Part shown: piece after piece, positions 39,152-51,784 of the stretch
How the letters are laid out: the number at the start of each line of letters is the position of its first letter
Numbering within the stretch: position 1 is the stretch's first letter
DNA from: Pelargonium cotyledonis
Lineage: Eukaryota; Streptophyta; Magnoliopsida; Geraniales; Geraniaceae
Assembly (NCBI GenBank): GCA_036897625.1
Contig: JAYMTA010000001.1
Span: 62,001-126,000 of the forward strand
Length of the DNA: 64,000 nt
Direction: 5' to 3'
Translations under genes and position numbers: made by a program
Notes under the pieces: generated by a model
What the model saw: only the letters and a program-made list of their open reading frames with translations
Told to the model about the DNA's origin: nothing
Databases searched by the model: none

Positions 39152-39800
39152 CTTATACAGCTAAGACTAAGGTCAGAATTAGGAATATGTTTGGTTTTTT
39201 CTATCGATTGCTCAAACTGATGCGATGCAGTAAAGAATAATAGGCAAATAATATATAATATATAAGAGTTCTTTTTTTGTCTTTAAATCTAAATTAGACG
39301 CGACGCGGGTTATCCTCTATAAAATGAGTAATAAAACAGTCATTATCAAGTAGGATCCGGATCTAGCAAGGTAGGAAAAAGACTCCTCTTAACTTTATTT
39401 ACAACTTCCTAAATACAAATCTACTTTGAGTGCCCTAAAAGGAACCTCTTTATTAGATGCCTACCCCACTAAAGAGTCTCTTAGTTAAGAAATTACTTTA
39501 TATATTCTATAGTGTAATGCTGTTTTAATTAGATAGATACTTGTTTAGATCCCTCCACAAGGTGTCTCCTAAGATTGAGCTAAGAGCGGACTGTCATCAA
39601 TGAAATAAATGTTTTATTCTATATAAGTTATTTAGTACGCGAAGGGATTCTAGCAAAAAGAATACTACAGCTATTGAAATACTAAAATCAAATCGGTTTT
39701 CATTACATTGCTTGATTCAAAATATCCTAAAAGAATGAAGAAGAAACCCTTTTAGTAAGAAAACTCTTCGCTTCTTCCACGAGTCCCCTCTTAGATGTTT

Positions 39801-39862
39801 TCCTCAATAGCTCAATGCTAGAGCATTCAGTTGTTAACCAAGCGGTCGTAGATTTCTCTTAG
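39801..39862 (+). pseudogene. tRNA-Asn-like (GTT) relic
   Basis: The 5' half follows organelle tRNA-Asn closely. It has acceptor TCCTCAA, the TA linker, D stem GCTC/GAGC, and an anticodon loop with GTT at 39833-39835 followed by AAC. The GGTCGTAG stretch leading into the T arm is also as expected. The 3' half is broken. The anticodon stem strands TTCAG and CCAAG do not pair, the T loop reads TTTCTCT instead of TTCGAAT, and no acceptor 3' strand complementary to TCCTCAA follows. It is the best preserved of the relics in primary sequence. I treat it as a pseudogene. Confidence 0.55.
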
Positions 39863-41578
39863 GATAAAAGGGCAACACAAAAGTGAGAGATAAAGCCATA
39901 AAAAGCAAATACGAATCAAGCATTGGAATATCTCAGATTGAAAGTGGTATCCGTTAATAGTAATCAAGATTCACTATCTAAAATTATGTCATTAATGTAT
40001 CTCTCCTATCGGATATAATGCTTGACTCTATATCTCGATATCCGCTATCTTATCTTTTTCTTGACTTTATTCTTATTCTTTTGTATTATTCAGATATAAA
40101 CGAGGAGCTATATAGTCTCCAAAAGAGTTCGGTTTTTATACTATTTATTACGTGACAGAGATGTACCCCCTTGGTGGTTTGCTTCTAACTTCGGATTTCA
40201 AGCCTCTTCTTATATACAAATAAGATAGTTATTATTTCGTAAACTATTTTGGAATAGTCTAAAGCTTCTTAGTCTAGAATGAGTAATAAAAAAATGAAAT
40301 AGAGATTCTATCTCGTAAACTGTCTTAACTTTTAATACGGGTTGTAGCAATATCCATGCACAAAAAACTCCTAGCTTTCTCGTTTTCTCTTTGAAGTTAA
40401 TATAACCAAGTATTCAAAGGAGAAATGCGCTGAAGAGGGCCCTGCATAACTATGGACTTAACAGTAAATCAGAATAAATAAAGGTTTGTAGTATATCCCC
40501 TGTTTTACTTATCGGAAATTTCTTAAATTAAACAAGGGATCCAGGACCCGGCAAGTCTAAATACGTCTTACTCGGATACCTCTTTGTACTTCATTAACTG
40601 ATATGTGAAAATCATTGGTTGGGTAATAATAGAGGGGTCTCTATAGTTTTGGTAAGCATAGCATTTGCTCTAGGAATTGCCTTCCAATTGGATTCTTCTA
40701 AAACCGTTTTTCTTTATTAATGTATACTCGAAGTAGTTATTGTACATAGAGATATGGCCTTAGTTGAGTAAACTCTAAAACTTCTTTATTTGAACCAAAC
40801 TCAATTTAGTTATATTCTTTTATTATACCTTATTTTATGGTATTTGTACTCTATGAACGAGAGATAATTTCATTTCCTCTGGATGCACGCTCAATTAAAT
40901 GATATAAACGACAAGGAAACAAATACAGAGAGAGGCTAACAACTACAATTAGTGAATATTAAACCAATGGGACTCCATCCTTGAGGTTTCAGTATAACCC
41001 TAATATATTTTTAAAGAACCAAGTTTCCAAATTAAGTTAGGAGTATCTATCATATGAGTATTTTAAAACATATATTGGTATAAAATCTTAGAACATAAGA
41101 GGAGGCTCTACTAGCAGCATATGCACAGAATACGGTACCCCTAGCACACAAAAAAACATTTGCCTAAATCTTAATTAAGTTAGAGCCCTTGATATCAAGA
41201 GTTTTCCCACTACTTTCAGGTTTTAAAGTAGATATAAATTCAATAAGCAAAAGAGACGAAAAGCATTTACCATCTTACTTTACTTACATAACCCCTTTTT
41301 TGCAAACTGATTCCTTGGTTAGTATATTTTTAAAGTATGTATTTGAGGTCTGTCTCAGTTAAGAGAGAGAGGTTCTTGGAACTACTTATTAAGAACTACT
41401 CCTTCAATTTTTTTTATTAAAAGCGGATTATCTAATATCATAAGATTAAAGCATCCTCTTAAGGTTATCTAAGAAAAAATCTATAGTATAAAAATTACAA
41501 ACCGAGAATTCAATTTCTATTTCTAGTAAAAAACTAAAAGATTGAAATACCGGGAGTTTAAATCCGGAAACACTAACA

Positions 41579-41588
41579 AGGGTACCCT
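41579..41588. repeat. AGGGTACCCT palindrome
   Basis: This is a perfect 10-base palindrome with a GTAC centre in place of GATC. It shows that the family varies at the middle positions while the GG and CC arms are kept. Confidence 0.35.
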
Positions 41589-42975
41589 GTTCTATTCAAA
41601 TAGTAAGCACGCCTCATAGGCAGCCTTCCATATTCTTACGCTTGAGAAAAAAAAAAAGTTATAGCTTTTATTTGTTAATAAAATAAAGATCCTGCTTGCT
41701 ATTATAACCCTTTCGAGATCTAACTTTACTATCGGTTATAGTATAATGCCAGTCGACCTCACCAATCAACAGCATAAGCAAAAAGCCGAAAAAACTCCTA
41801 AGTAGAATCTCAAAGTACCCAAAATTTATAGAAGCAAAGAGAACGCGTGAGTCCAGATTAAGATATGTACCAATCGGTGATAGACTAGGAAGCTATACAA
41901 TTTTAGGGACTGAGCGCCGCTCCCCTTAAAGGTATTCCATGTAAGTGGTTACCGTAGCATATAAGAGGCTACCTCGCTATTTAGACTTACTTTAATATAC
42001 TTTATAAAGACAGGATAACTCCTAATAGTCAAGAACTGTAAGTATTAGCATATATATAATCTAAGTAGGGTTATATTAACCTATACGTAAGATGCCTTTT
42101 TATATGTTTCGGAATCTCGAGTCAGTACCAGAGTAATACACAATTGAGCTGTGAAATAAGACTTTTAGGGGACTTAAAAAGCATAAGAAGCTGCTAAAAG
42201 GAGTGTTACTGAGGAAATAGTATAATAAAAGCAAAGCACTTCGCTTAGATAGTGCATCCGGGAAACTGTAGTGAAAGGGGGAATTATTATTTTTCTGACT
42301 GATGTTAAGTAAATCTGAAGAATGAGGAATTTTATAAATATATAAAGAACCTTAGAAGTCATCACAAAAAAACTGTGTATAATGTGAGTGAGTTTTGTCT
42401 AGTAAGTAGGTAAGTAGGGAATTAAGGACTTTAAGATAAATTATCCCAGTTAACTACATTGATCCAAGTTTTCTGTTATTAAAAAAGTACTGGAAATTTT
42501 TTTTATTATAAATACCAAAGTCTACCACCTGTTGATAATTTGTTTAATACTCATGTGAGAGTTTATCTTTTCCAAGGAGTGACCAGAAGTAAATATAGGA
42601 TTGCTAATTTTTTAAGTTTAGCTCGGTTTATAAAGTTATAAAGATAACATAATTTTTGGATTTGCTGATATATGGTGAATGCCTGAAAGCAAGATTAATA
42701 CATAGTTAATTGTACTCAAGGAGACTCTCTAAAAAGGTATTAAGTTAATTTAAGGGTATATGATAAAGTGTGATCTGGTACGGTACCCTTTAGTCGTAAG
42801 ACTTTAAGAAATGTGGAAATCCTTCTGTAGAAAATATCCCTCATATATAGAACAAAAGATGCAGTGCGGGCAACTCGTTTCAAATAGTTTTGTATACTTG
42901 ATTTTTCTTTATAGATAAAGTTGTACTCGGCAAATAAAAAATCCTATGCTTTGAAAACCTATCCTTAGATTTACG

Positions 42976-42985
42976 AGGAATTCCT
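42976..42985. repeat. AGGAATTCCT palindrome
   Basis: This is a perfect 10-base palindrome followed by TTTAGGAGGAG. It belongs to the GG..CC family with an AATT centre. Confidence 0.3.
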
Positions 42986-43442
42986 TTTAGGAGGAGTATA
43001 TATCATACTTGTTTAAGTTCAATTTCAGTCGCTCAAGAGTGGGGAGTTCCCATATGTATATACATATTGTCTAGTTCAAATACACTTTTTTAGTAAAGTA
43101 GATGTTAATAAATAAGTAATTAGAAGCACTACCCTTTAATCCTCGTAAATTGCTATCCTTTTCCGCTTAGAGTGTCGAGGAGTTTATGTAAATTCATTTA
43201 AAACTATATTCTATAGATCTTTTTTATCCTAAGTAGAAGCCCTTTAGAACACTTGGGTTGGGCGCAATAAGGAAGAGGCGTAACTATCTGTCAACTATAC
43301 TATCTAGTGATACAAATAGGACACATGTAAACCTTTATCTTAGTAATAAATTTACTACACTTTTACTACACTATAGTGATTTCTAATTTTACAATAAAGC
43401 TAGCAATAAATCTAAGTCCTGAGGTAGTTGTTCTATTGTGTG

Positions 43443-43485
43443 GTGTGGTGGCCGAGCAAGACAGCGACTAAGCATCCATATAAAG
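43443..43485 (+). pseudogene. class II tRNA 5'-half fragment (Tyr/Leu/Ser type)
   Basis: GGTGGCCGAGC followed by AGCGACTAAG matches the D-arm start typical of class II tRNAs (TGGCCGAG with a following GCGAC). No anticodon stem, variable arm or T arm follows. The next clear sequence is a GGAGTCTCC box at about 43503. It is a short fragment and chance similarity cannot be excluded. Confidence 0.25.
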
Positions 43486-44330
43486 AATCTCCTTTTTACT
43501 CTCTGGAGTCTCCTAGTATTTTTTTGTTTGCTCTATGTAAAATCTTCTAGTAATACCTAACTGCTTACTTTAACTAAACAGATTTACCTTGTGTCAGCCG
43601 TGAATTCTCCTCTTTGAAACTAAAACGTATATCAATTTCTCTAGAGATGCCCATGGTTCAGTTCAGGTCTAAGGATCGCCTATAAAGTAGTAATTAGTTA
43701 GCTGTCAATTGTAAAGATGCAATCTAGTTTAGGTTTCTTTCAAATACAAAGTGTTTCGCATCAAGCACTGGTTTTCCTAGCGGGAGTTCGCTTTGCTTTT
43801 TTTCCTCCAAGGAAATCTATTCGAAAAATTAAGACTTTAGACCCATGGGAGTCAGTGTTACTTAAACAAAGTAAGATAAATAGGTACCTTAAAAGCATCC
43901 TTCTAACCAAACCATACTGCAAAAAGAATTCAATTTGATAATTTTATACGAGTTTCTTAATGAGTTTTTCATACTTTATATGGTATAATTGGGGCAGATC
44001 GCTGGCTGAACCACATAGGATATAAATGTAAAATTGCTAGTAAACGTGGAAAATCTATAGAACAAAACTTCTGAGAAGGCGGCTAATATCAAAGAAAGCT
44101 TATAATTTAATTAATTTAATGTTGAAATTCATTTCATTAGCGAATCAGATTCACCACCATTCTGTGCAAGCTAGAATATCGTATATCGTTGTTATACTAG
44201 GTATATATGATACAGTAATCCACTTAATCTAAAATTAAACCCAACCTTGTAAATCAGACCTAGGACTTAAAAATTATATAACATTTGGTGATTTACCGGA
44301 CCAATGCAGCTGAATGATACTAAGAAAACA

Positions 44331-44359
44331 ACTCCTTTTGAGTAAGGAGTCTCTTTTTT
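44331..44359 (+). terminator. hairpin followed by T-run, terminator-like
   Basis: ACTCCTT (44331-44337) pairs perfectly with AAGGAGT (44344-44350) around the loop TTGAGT, and a run of six Ts follows at 44354-44359. The 7-bp stem plus U-tract has the form of an intrinsic terminator or of an organelle 3'-end-stabilising hairpin. No gene ends just upstream, so its role is unknown. Its arms are the recurrent ACTCC/GGAGT box in both orientations, so it may simply be two facing copies of that element. Confidence 0.4.
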
Positions 44360-46640
44360 ACTATTCCAAGTTGGCGTCTTAAGAATACTTATCACTCTAC
44401 GAGTTCACCTAAAATTCTTGTTATTATAGAAAGGACGGATTCTATATTAATGTGTACTTGTATGAATTCCGGGCTAGCCCTTCCCTGTTAGTGTGGCGTT
44501 CTATTAGAAGCAATCAATACTCTATCACGGATCTTCTATAGGAAACTTCCGTAATCAAGAATATCCTAAACTAATGGATAGGTGGACGACAAGAAACCCG
44601 TGAAAAAAAAGGGGCAGAGATTTTAAGAAGACGTAGCAACAGGAGCCCTTTCTTTAATGATTGCACAGAATAAGCTCCACAATGTAAAACCCATAAATAT
44701 CTGATTAATTTAATTCTGGAATTTCTGAAAGCGACACCTTGGCTACTAGGAAAACTGTCGACTAAATGATATTAAAAGTTATTTACAGATTTTTCATATT
44801 ACTTTTTATTCTATATACAAAGAAAAGACTCAGATCTAAAATGGCTCGAATCTAGTGTTGGTTTCATTGGCCAATAAAGTGGTGCTTGAATTGTTTCATC
44901 GTAAGTAACCTTAGTAAAAGGAGACTCTTCAAAAAAGACTCTCAATATGGTCAAAACTCAAGGATCTAAGCTTCGGTGAGCCTCTTTTATTAGAACTCCT
45001 GGTTAATGTTACGTCATCGTGTGAAATAGTTTCCTTTTCCCCTTCTCAAGACAAGTCCTAAATCCCTCTAGACACGACTTTGATAGATGCGAAACGTAAG
45101 ACCGACCGGTATTTTGGGCACAATTCAAGGTCTTCTTCTAGTTCTTTGTATTATCTTTCTCTCTATGGATACTCGTCTTTTCTGCCTAATTGAACGAGAT
45201 TTCCTAAAACGCAAGGGATGCTCCTAATTTGCTAGACCTTTACCCATTAGATGTCCGTATAATTAATTATAGATAGTATCTAAGCAATTATAATCACAAA
45301 ATCCAATATGAGTATAAGGCACTTAGCTTCTTAAAAGGTGCTCCAATGGTTCTTAAAGGTACTCACAAGAAAAAGAAAAAGCGTCCTTTTGGTATTGTTC
45401 AAGTTCTGAGTATCTTATTGCCTAAGTACCGGAATATGGACAGAGAAGGCAAGTAAAAATATCTACAGGACTCCTTTCAAGTAACTGTCTTCCACGTTCA
45501 ATGTCTTATATAAATTTAGTATTATTTGCGGATTTTCGGGTTAAAAGAGTTCTCTCTGTCATCTTGGCCTATAAACTGACACTGACCTAGGCTAAATTTT
45601 AAATTAGTTGTAGCCAGGTTTTCTTCCTATCTCATCTGCCGCGTACATACAAAAAAATAGAAGAATTCTAGGAACTTTGCAAAATAAAAATGTTAGTGGA
45701 AGAAAAGTGACGGGATAAGCAAGATTAATCCCGATGTACTCTATATAAAATACCGAGTATATTAAAAATGGGACTCACAGGATTTTGTAAACAGGGATTC
45801 CTTATATTAAACTTTTTGATTAGAAAAACTGATTAGAATTATCAACAGTAAACGCATGCTCTCCCGATTTCTTGTTTTATTAGGAACTCCCTTAATTTAA
45901 TCTAATTTTTCTATTCTCGCGTTATCTATATCAAAAATTAGATAATTTTCGAAGACAAGCCTCAGCTTTCAGCGTTGGAAGTCTTAATTTATAAATTTCC
46001 ATGAGAAACATAACTATGTATATAATCGTGGATCCTTTATTACTCTTCTTAAGCCACCCTTTTACATAAAGAAATTTAGTGAAACTGAGAAACGAAAGAA
46101 GAGCTCTTTATTTGAAAAATATATAATAAGTCAACTGAAGCAAATACCCAACAATAGGAACGGGATCTAACCAAATAATTAAACCAAGGCATAGAATCTA
46201 CTTTTGTTTCTTAGAAATTGGTTATTATATACTAACTTGGGCTCTCGCTAGTTAAATTTATTCACAGGTTTAATAAATACGAGGATACAAAAAGATATCA
46301 AGAAAACCTATAGTTTAGGGTCATCCCTATTTCCCCTTAGTCAGCTATCTTATCCTACCTAAAAACTTACGGGATTTGTACAAACGTGACGCTCTTAGTT
46401 CTTCGTGTTCTATTTAACAATACAGAGCTGCTGAATTTAGCGAAGAGGTTCTGTTCACAGCGTGCTTCTCTTTTTCTTTTTGTTACTAAAAATCCGGTAA
46501 TATATAATAGTAATAAGGAGCAAAATAGCTTAGTTAAGGCATGAATATGAGAATCCAAGCATTATATTATTTAGTAAAAAGATCCTAAATAAAAAAATCT
46601 AGTGAATACTCTCTTTTTTTAGTATAAGACAAGACTTATA

Positions 46641-46700
46641 ATTGATTATGGTAGAGCGGGGGTAGTCTTAGTACAAATTGCATAGGTTCAAGTTGGCTTA
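46641..46700 (+). pseudogene. tRNA-like relic, unassigned
   Basis: TATGGTAGAGC (D-arm-like) and ATAGGTTCAAGT (T-arm-like) are spaced as in a tRNA. The anticodon region and all stems are unclear. This is weak evidence, listed because it fits the wider pattern. Confidence 0.2.
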
Positions 46701-49700
46701 AAGGAAGGATATCAAGAAAAAAGAGTCTCAAGGCAGTTGCATCGCTTTCCAAGGAACTCTTTTGTCATGTGATAAAGTGTTATTCAAGTTAAAGGACATA
46801 CAAAGGTTCGAATGATGCTCATAGTTAGAGCTGAACTCAAAGCTCCTGTACAAAAAGTTTAAAGCAGGGATTATCCAAAAGGAAATGTTTGTCATAGTTC
46901 TCAAATCCTTAAATGCAGAGATATCTTGCTTTCTTCTTTCTTGGGCGTTTGGAAATTCTAGTGACTGGGTTCTTGTATAGAATATTGAGTCATAAGGATT
47001 CCTACTTAAAACGGACTCTCTTTAGGATTTGCCGACCTAAAAGAAGGGATTGCGCTGCTTGATCTTAAATATTCCAGAAGCAGCTCTAGATCTTGATTCA
47101 TGCTGCTATATTAGTCCTATAAATTTTTAGAGCATTAGATTTACCTTTCAGGATTATACTAGATCCTCGTCTGGGTGACCGTGTTACTAAGTTTTAGGGA
47201 TACTCTCATCTCAGCCAACCGGTTGATTGTGCTTTTAAAACAAAGCATAGGAAAGAGGAGTTCATAGTATTTTCTTTATAACAAGATAGTTAGCAGAGAA
47301 AGAGCTCGTACTTAACTAATAGTTTCTCATATTGTTAATGTTACACAAACGAATAAAACGGGTCGAAGAGCAAATAGTTATCTGTTTTTTACAATAAAAA
47401 TAGAAAAGTTATCGGTGCTTAGACCTTTATTAAGCTTAAATAAAGATAGACGATGCACGTAAATGGGAATACCTTCTCTTTTAATTTACTATTAATTTAC
47501 TAATTGAAAGACAAGAGTAACACATCTATTAAAAACCGATGATAAGTCTAATACTAATTAAACAAACGCGAACCCCCGAAGTAAAAAATAATGCTTTTAT
47601 TAAGGCAAACTTGCTAGGTATACCGGTGTATCTAAGAGTTTCTAAAAAGAATGCATTCGCCGGTATAGTGTATACAAGACATAAAGGGAATATAACTGGT
47701 ATTTTTGCGAATTCCTGGGCATTCCTTTTGTTATCCAATTTCGGATTAGGGACAGTTCCTTGAGATTTTACTTAGATTTTTATTTATAGAAACTCCGTTG
47801 ACCTAAGCGAGGAGTCCTTGGTTGATACATTTCCACCTGCAACTACGTTTGAGACATTACTTTATTTAATATCCCTCTTTTATTTAATATGAGTAAAATC
47901 TAGTTAAAACTGATTTATGACGCAATCCTGTAAAAAAGGTAGCTTTCTAATAAACTCGTGGTTAGCCTACACATTTATCTGATTGTTACCAAAAGTCAAA
48001 CCCCTGAGGAAAGGTAAGAATCCTTGGGCTACCAACTCTTAGAATTAAGCCCTACATCTGTATAATAAATTTAACATGGTTCAGCACAAGTTCCCAGAAA
48101 GAAAGCCCTAAATCCTTCCAGAGTTCTTTCTTAGCACCTAACCCCGGAATTCAAGAATCGGATGGACGCTCTCAGAAGCGAAAGGTCATGTATACGCTCG
48201 GAATGCGCTTTAGAGAGAAAGATGTTATGCAAGGTCCTATTATACAGAACTCGTTAAATATTTCCTCATTACTCCGGAGCACGAAAAAGTTTGCTACTGT
48301 AGTGACATGTACGAAAGCAAATTCCCACGCGCTCTTCCCGGTTCCTGTTTAGTACTGCTGCCTTTTTTATGTCATGAGTTTTCCTTAGTCAAAGGGCTAG
48401 AGTGTGGTAGAAACCCTCATTTCATATATGGGGTTGGGACGAAACATGCGTGCCAAATAAAGGGATTAGGGGTATAGACTAAATACCTTTATAAGAATTC
48501 CTTGATGTTAGTTGGAAAGCTCAGCTTGTTGTATAATAAGATTTTTTAGTAAATTTAGATGTAGTCAAAATAAATAGGTAATAATTTTGGGGGTTTTAAC
48601 CTATGATTCGTCATCTTGTCTCCGCAAAGACGGGTAGAGCTTGTGCTACTTAGGTTGTCACGTAAGTTTTTAGCGTGTAAATCCCTGAGTAAAACAGAGC
48701 TTTGGATCAAGATTGTACAACTTATAATAAGAAACCCAAACTATATACTTTAGGGTAAGAATGGTATAAGGCTGCGGGGAAAAGGTTGGACTAGCTTACT
48801 ACTTTCCGTTGGATCTCGAGGGAAGAATGCAACCCCTAGATAGAGACTTGTATAAAGAAAGTAAAGTTTTAGTTGGTTGATATCTGGGCGTGCGGATTAA
48901 GTATGAAGTTTCAATATACACCGGGTGGGTTACTTAACAGTTGTAGGTTCAAAGCTTGGGTTATATCCTGCAGTACAAACGAAATTACGAAAAACTAAAA
49001 GATAACTTTGAATTCTACTGGATCTTTTTCTGTTTATACGAATCTTATACTTAAATAAAAATGAAGTCTAAAGCCTGATGGGCTCTCTTATAGAACTATG
49101 TCGTAGCTGTTTTATGCTTTGAATTCCCAAGAAAAGGCAATCCCAGGATGCGAAAGATACCACACCCCAACACTTTCCAAATGTAATTTACCGAGCTTTA
49201 TAAACTTGATTTGAAACTCAGGATATATTAATTTAGGCTTCTGTCTTACTAAAAAATATTAACTAACTGGAGTACTAAGACTCCCAAGGTCTCCTTAAAA
49301 GTTGCGTTATTACTATGTTGCGACTCAAATCATAAGCGAAAAAGGGTATTGGTCATAAAAAACTAACAAAGAAAGTTTAACGAGTATATAAAATATTTTT
49401 TCTTATACCAATCTCACTCAGGGTTTATCCCGATACCCTTCCTTAATTTCGAAAGAGGGACATCCTAAAGGAATCCGTCTCTCATCGTAGGTTTATCTTG
49501 AATCCCGTTACTTGTTAGAGAACTGCCTAGACTCTGCAAACATTTTTGGAATAAAGATTCCAGTATCAAACAACTTATTACAAGTAGGAAAGAAAGTCCT
49601 TGATTATATATTCAGGTAAAACCGGAGTGACCTCGTATATAATATGATATTCTTCGAGTTTATTTATAAGTTTCTTGAATACCAGTACCTATTTTCAAGC

Positions 49701-49976
49701 AACTAAGTTTTAAAAAGGCTTATTAAATAACATTATAGCTCCTTACTTCTTTTTTTGGCATTATTTTACCTTATACTTTTTTCAACTAAAGCATATTAAT
49801 TCTTTTATAATTGTAAAGCACTAAGCTCTTGATTTAAAGTAACGTAGTCAAGTCGTGCGACACCTAAAATGCTAATTTAGGGGAGGGATCTTGAAAGACT
49901 AAATTCTTATATGGTTTTATAGTACAAAATTAATATGTTCCTGATTCCTTTTGTCTAAGATTAGCACGAGGAATAC

Positions 49977-50438
49977 TTGGCCTGGTTAATTAACGGTGGT
50001 TTATCCCTTTTTATACGGCACAATCTAAGAAATATACTCTATAGAATTCTTATACTATTTACACTATCTACGAGTAATATACTTCTTTCCATTCCTTACA
50101 AAAAGAAGAATACAGTAGTTCCTTATCCTAATAAGAAGGGTATTCTAGGTATTATTTATGAAGATTATGGTACTATAGCTCTAAAGATGGGTCTTAAGAT
50201 TAAGAAGATAGAGAAAGCCGGTTTTCCTACAAAGAAGAGAAAAAAGAGATATGAAAATGTATTTATACAGCTCTTTCAAGAGTCTAAACCGATTTCATTG
50301 CCCAAATTAAGGAGTCAGTCAAAACATAACTATTTTCTTACAGTTTCGAAGATATTCAAAATAACTAAGCTAATCCATATCTTAACGATTTCTTATTATA
50401 AAGAGGTAGAACCCAGCTATAGCGGTGTATCGTTTTAG
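49977..50438 (+). CDS. unknown protein, 153 codons, doubtful
   Basis: This is the longest open frame in the window. I do not recognise the product. It opens with TTG, with a stop at 49962 just upstream in frame. The first in-frame ATG is codon 71 (50187), so if it is translated either a TTG start or a shorter product is used. Residues about 19-40 are hydrophobic (ILYRILILFTLSTSNILLSI) and could be one membrane segment. The rest is basic, with KKK at about 42-44, KIKKIEK at about 74-80 and KKRKKR at about 86-91. That composition would suit an RNA- or ribosome-binding organelle protein, but this is inference only. No ribosome-binding site stands out. At this base composition I estimate about a one in ten chance that such a frame arises by accident in 64 kb. 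It could be an orphan ORF, a remnant or chance. Confidence 0.3.
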   Translation: MAWLINGGLSLFIRHNLRNILYRILILFTLSTSNILLSIPYKKKNTVVPYPNKKGILGIIYEDYGTIALKMGLKIKKIEKAGFPTKKRKKRYENVFIQLFQESKPISLPKLRSQSKHNYFLTVSKIFKITKLIHILTISYYKEVEPSYSGVSF

Positions 50439-51765
50439 CAAGAAACTTATTTAGCCGTATTTCCGGTATAACTTAATGAAGTCCTTAGAATTTCTTATTT
50501 TTAGAGGCCTTTTTCCACCTTTTTAAGCTTAAGAAATAGACTCTGAGTTTCCTATAAATTCTTAGCTAAGTTAAAGGCTTTCTATACTCTCAAGTACCCT
50601 ACTTTTAAAATTAGAATACCATCCCAATTCCATAGTGTATACTATTTTTCCAGTGCTACATGAAATATACGGGAAAGCTAATTTTTCAGTAAAAAAAGAA
50701 AAGTTATCCGGTGTTCTTGGGGACTCTTTTAGTCAAATAATTTTTACTTAGTGCTCGCGTAGTTGTTTATTTTCGAAATAAAGCTTGTATTAAAAGCGAG
50801 AATATAATACCAAGTACAATATAGATTAAAGATTTACTTTACTACTAACAAGGACGACTTAAGCTAAACTGTTCATATAGTAGCACAGATCAGATCCCAA
50901 ACACTTTCCAGATATCTATGTTTTAAATAAGCAACAGGAAAAAATAAGAGGGAATTTCTTTGCACACCCCTTCTATTACCCAGACCAGTCTCCACTGTAT
51001 ATAATTAATATATTAGAATTTCATTACAAAAAGTCTTACCTTATAAAAATGCTTAAAATACTAGCTTATTTATATGTCATAATCTCCAAAAACAAAAAAA
51101 AGAACATAAAACCCCTACTTACCCTATAGAAAAACTGAACCTTTTTTAGAGAATCCTCTACAAATACCAATCCCCTTAGAACTAAGCGAATTCCTCACTT
51201 CAAAATTTATAGTTTCAAAAAAGCCCTAAGATAACGAATATAGATATAGATAAGACCCAAACAGGGTTCAACCTTTAATCCAAAATTGGAAACCTAAAGA
51301 GGAAAAGCCAAAACCATACTTTTAATGACTTCCTTGTTCTTGAGAGCTGTACACCTTAATTAGCAATAGAAATCAATAGAAGTACAAATAGAGGAAGTAG
51401 AAGAGAGACTGCTTATAGGAAAAAGGTAAGGTAAGCTGTATTCTTGTAGCCTTATTATATTAAGGAGTATCATTAGTATAAGAGTTATTTTAGTAAGTCT
51501 TATTAAATAAAATAGTAGTAGAGTATGTATAGCCAACCTCACACAATGATTATGCCGTTTTTTCTTCTGTATAGGATGGTGTTAGCTTATACAACTTTAT
51601 TTTAGTCTAAAGCAAAGGTAAGTGGAGTTAAGTCTAGTAATTTTTTAATCTTTCTTTGTAAGGTTTTTACATATTTTGATAATTTCAGTATTCTAAAAGA
51701 CAAGCTTTTCTTAATATTTAGTCTAGGAATAAAAAGGAATTTTATTTCTCGAATTAAGTTCCCTT

Positions 51766-51784
51766 CTCGCTATGCTTGAGCGAG
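51766..51784. repeat. GC-rich hairpin, chlorophycean-plastid-like palindrome
   Basis: CTCGCT (51766-51771) pairs perfectly with AGCGAG (51779-51784) around the seven-base loop ATGCTTG. Small palindromes containing CGCT..GAGCGAG are typical of intergenic DNA in chlorophycean plastid genomes as I know them. The resemblance is from memory and is not a database match. Confidence 0.45.

Larger units (their letters stand above)
39152..49964. other. gene-poor stretch with scattered relics
   Basis: The Asn-like relic (39.8 kb), a class II fragment (43.4 kb), the terminator-like hairpin (44.3 kb) and a weak relic (46.6 kb) lie here. Frames at 43717-43938 (73 codons) and 47539-47763 (74 codons, with a 69-codon frame on the other strand) are not recognisable. 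Confidence 0.55.

Noticed and set aside
43717-43938. 73-codon frame rich in K and R, ribosomal-protein-like in composition
   Set aside because: Composition alone is not evidence; I could match no ribosomal protein.
47480-47505. Short tandem repeat of ATTAATTTACT type
   Set aside because: About two units of low-complexity A+T; not distinguishable from chance.
47539-47763. 74-codon frame overlapping a 69-codon frame on the other strand
   Set aside because: Dual-strand openness and no family resemblance; judged to be chance.
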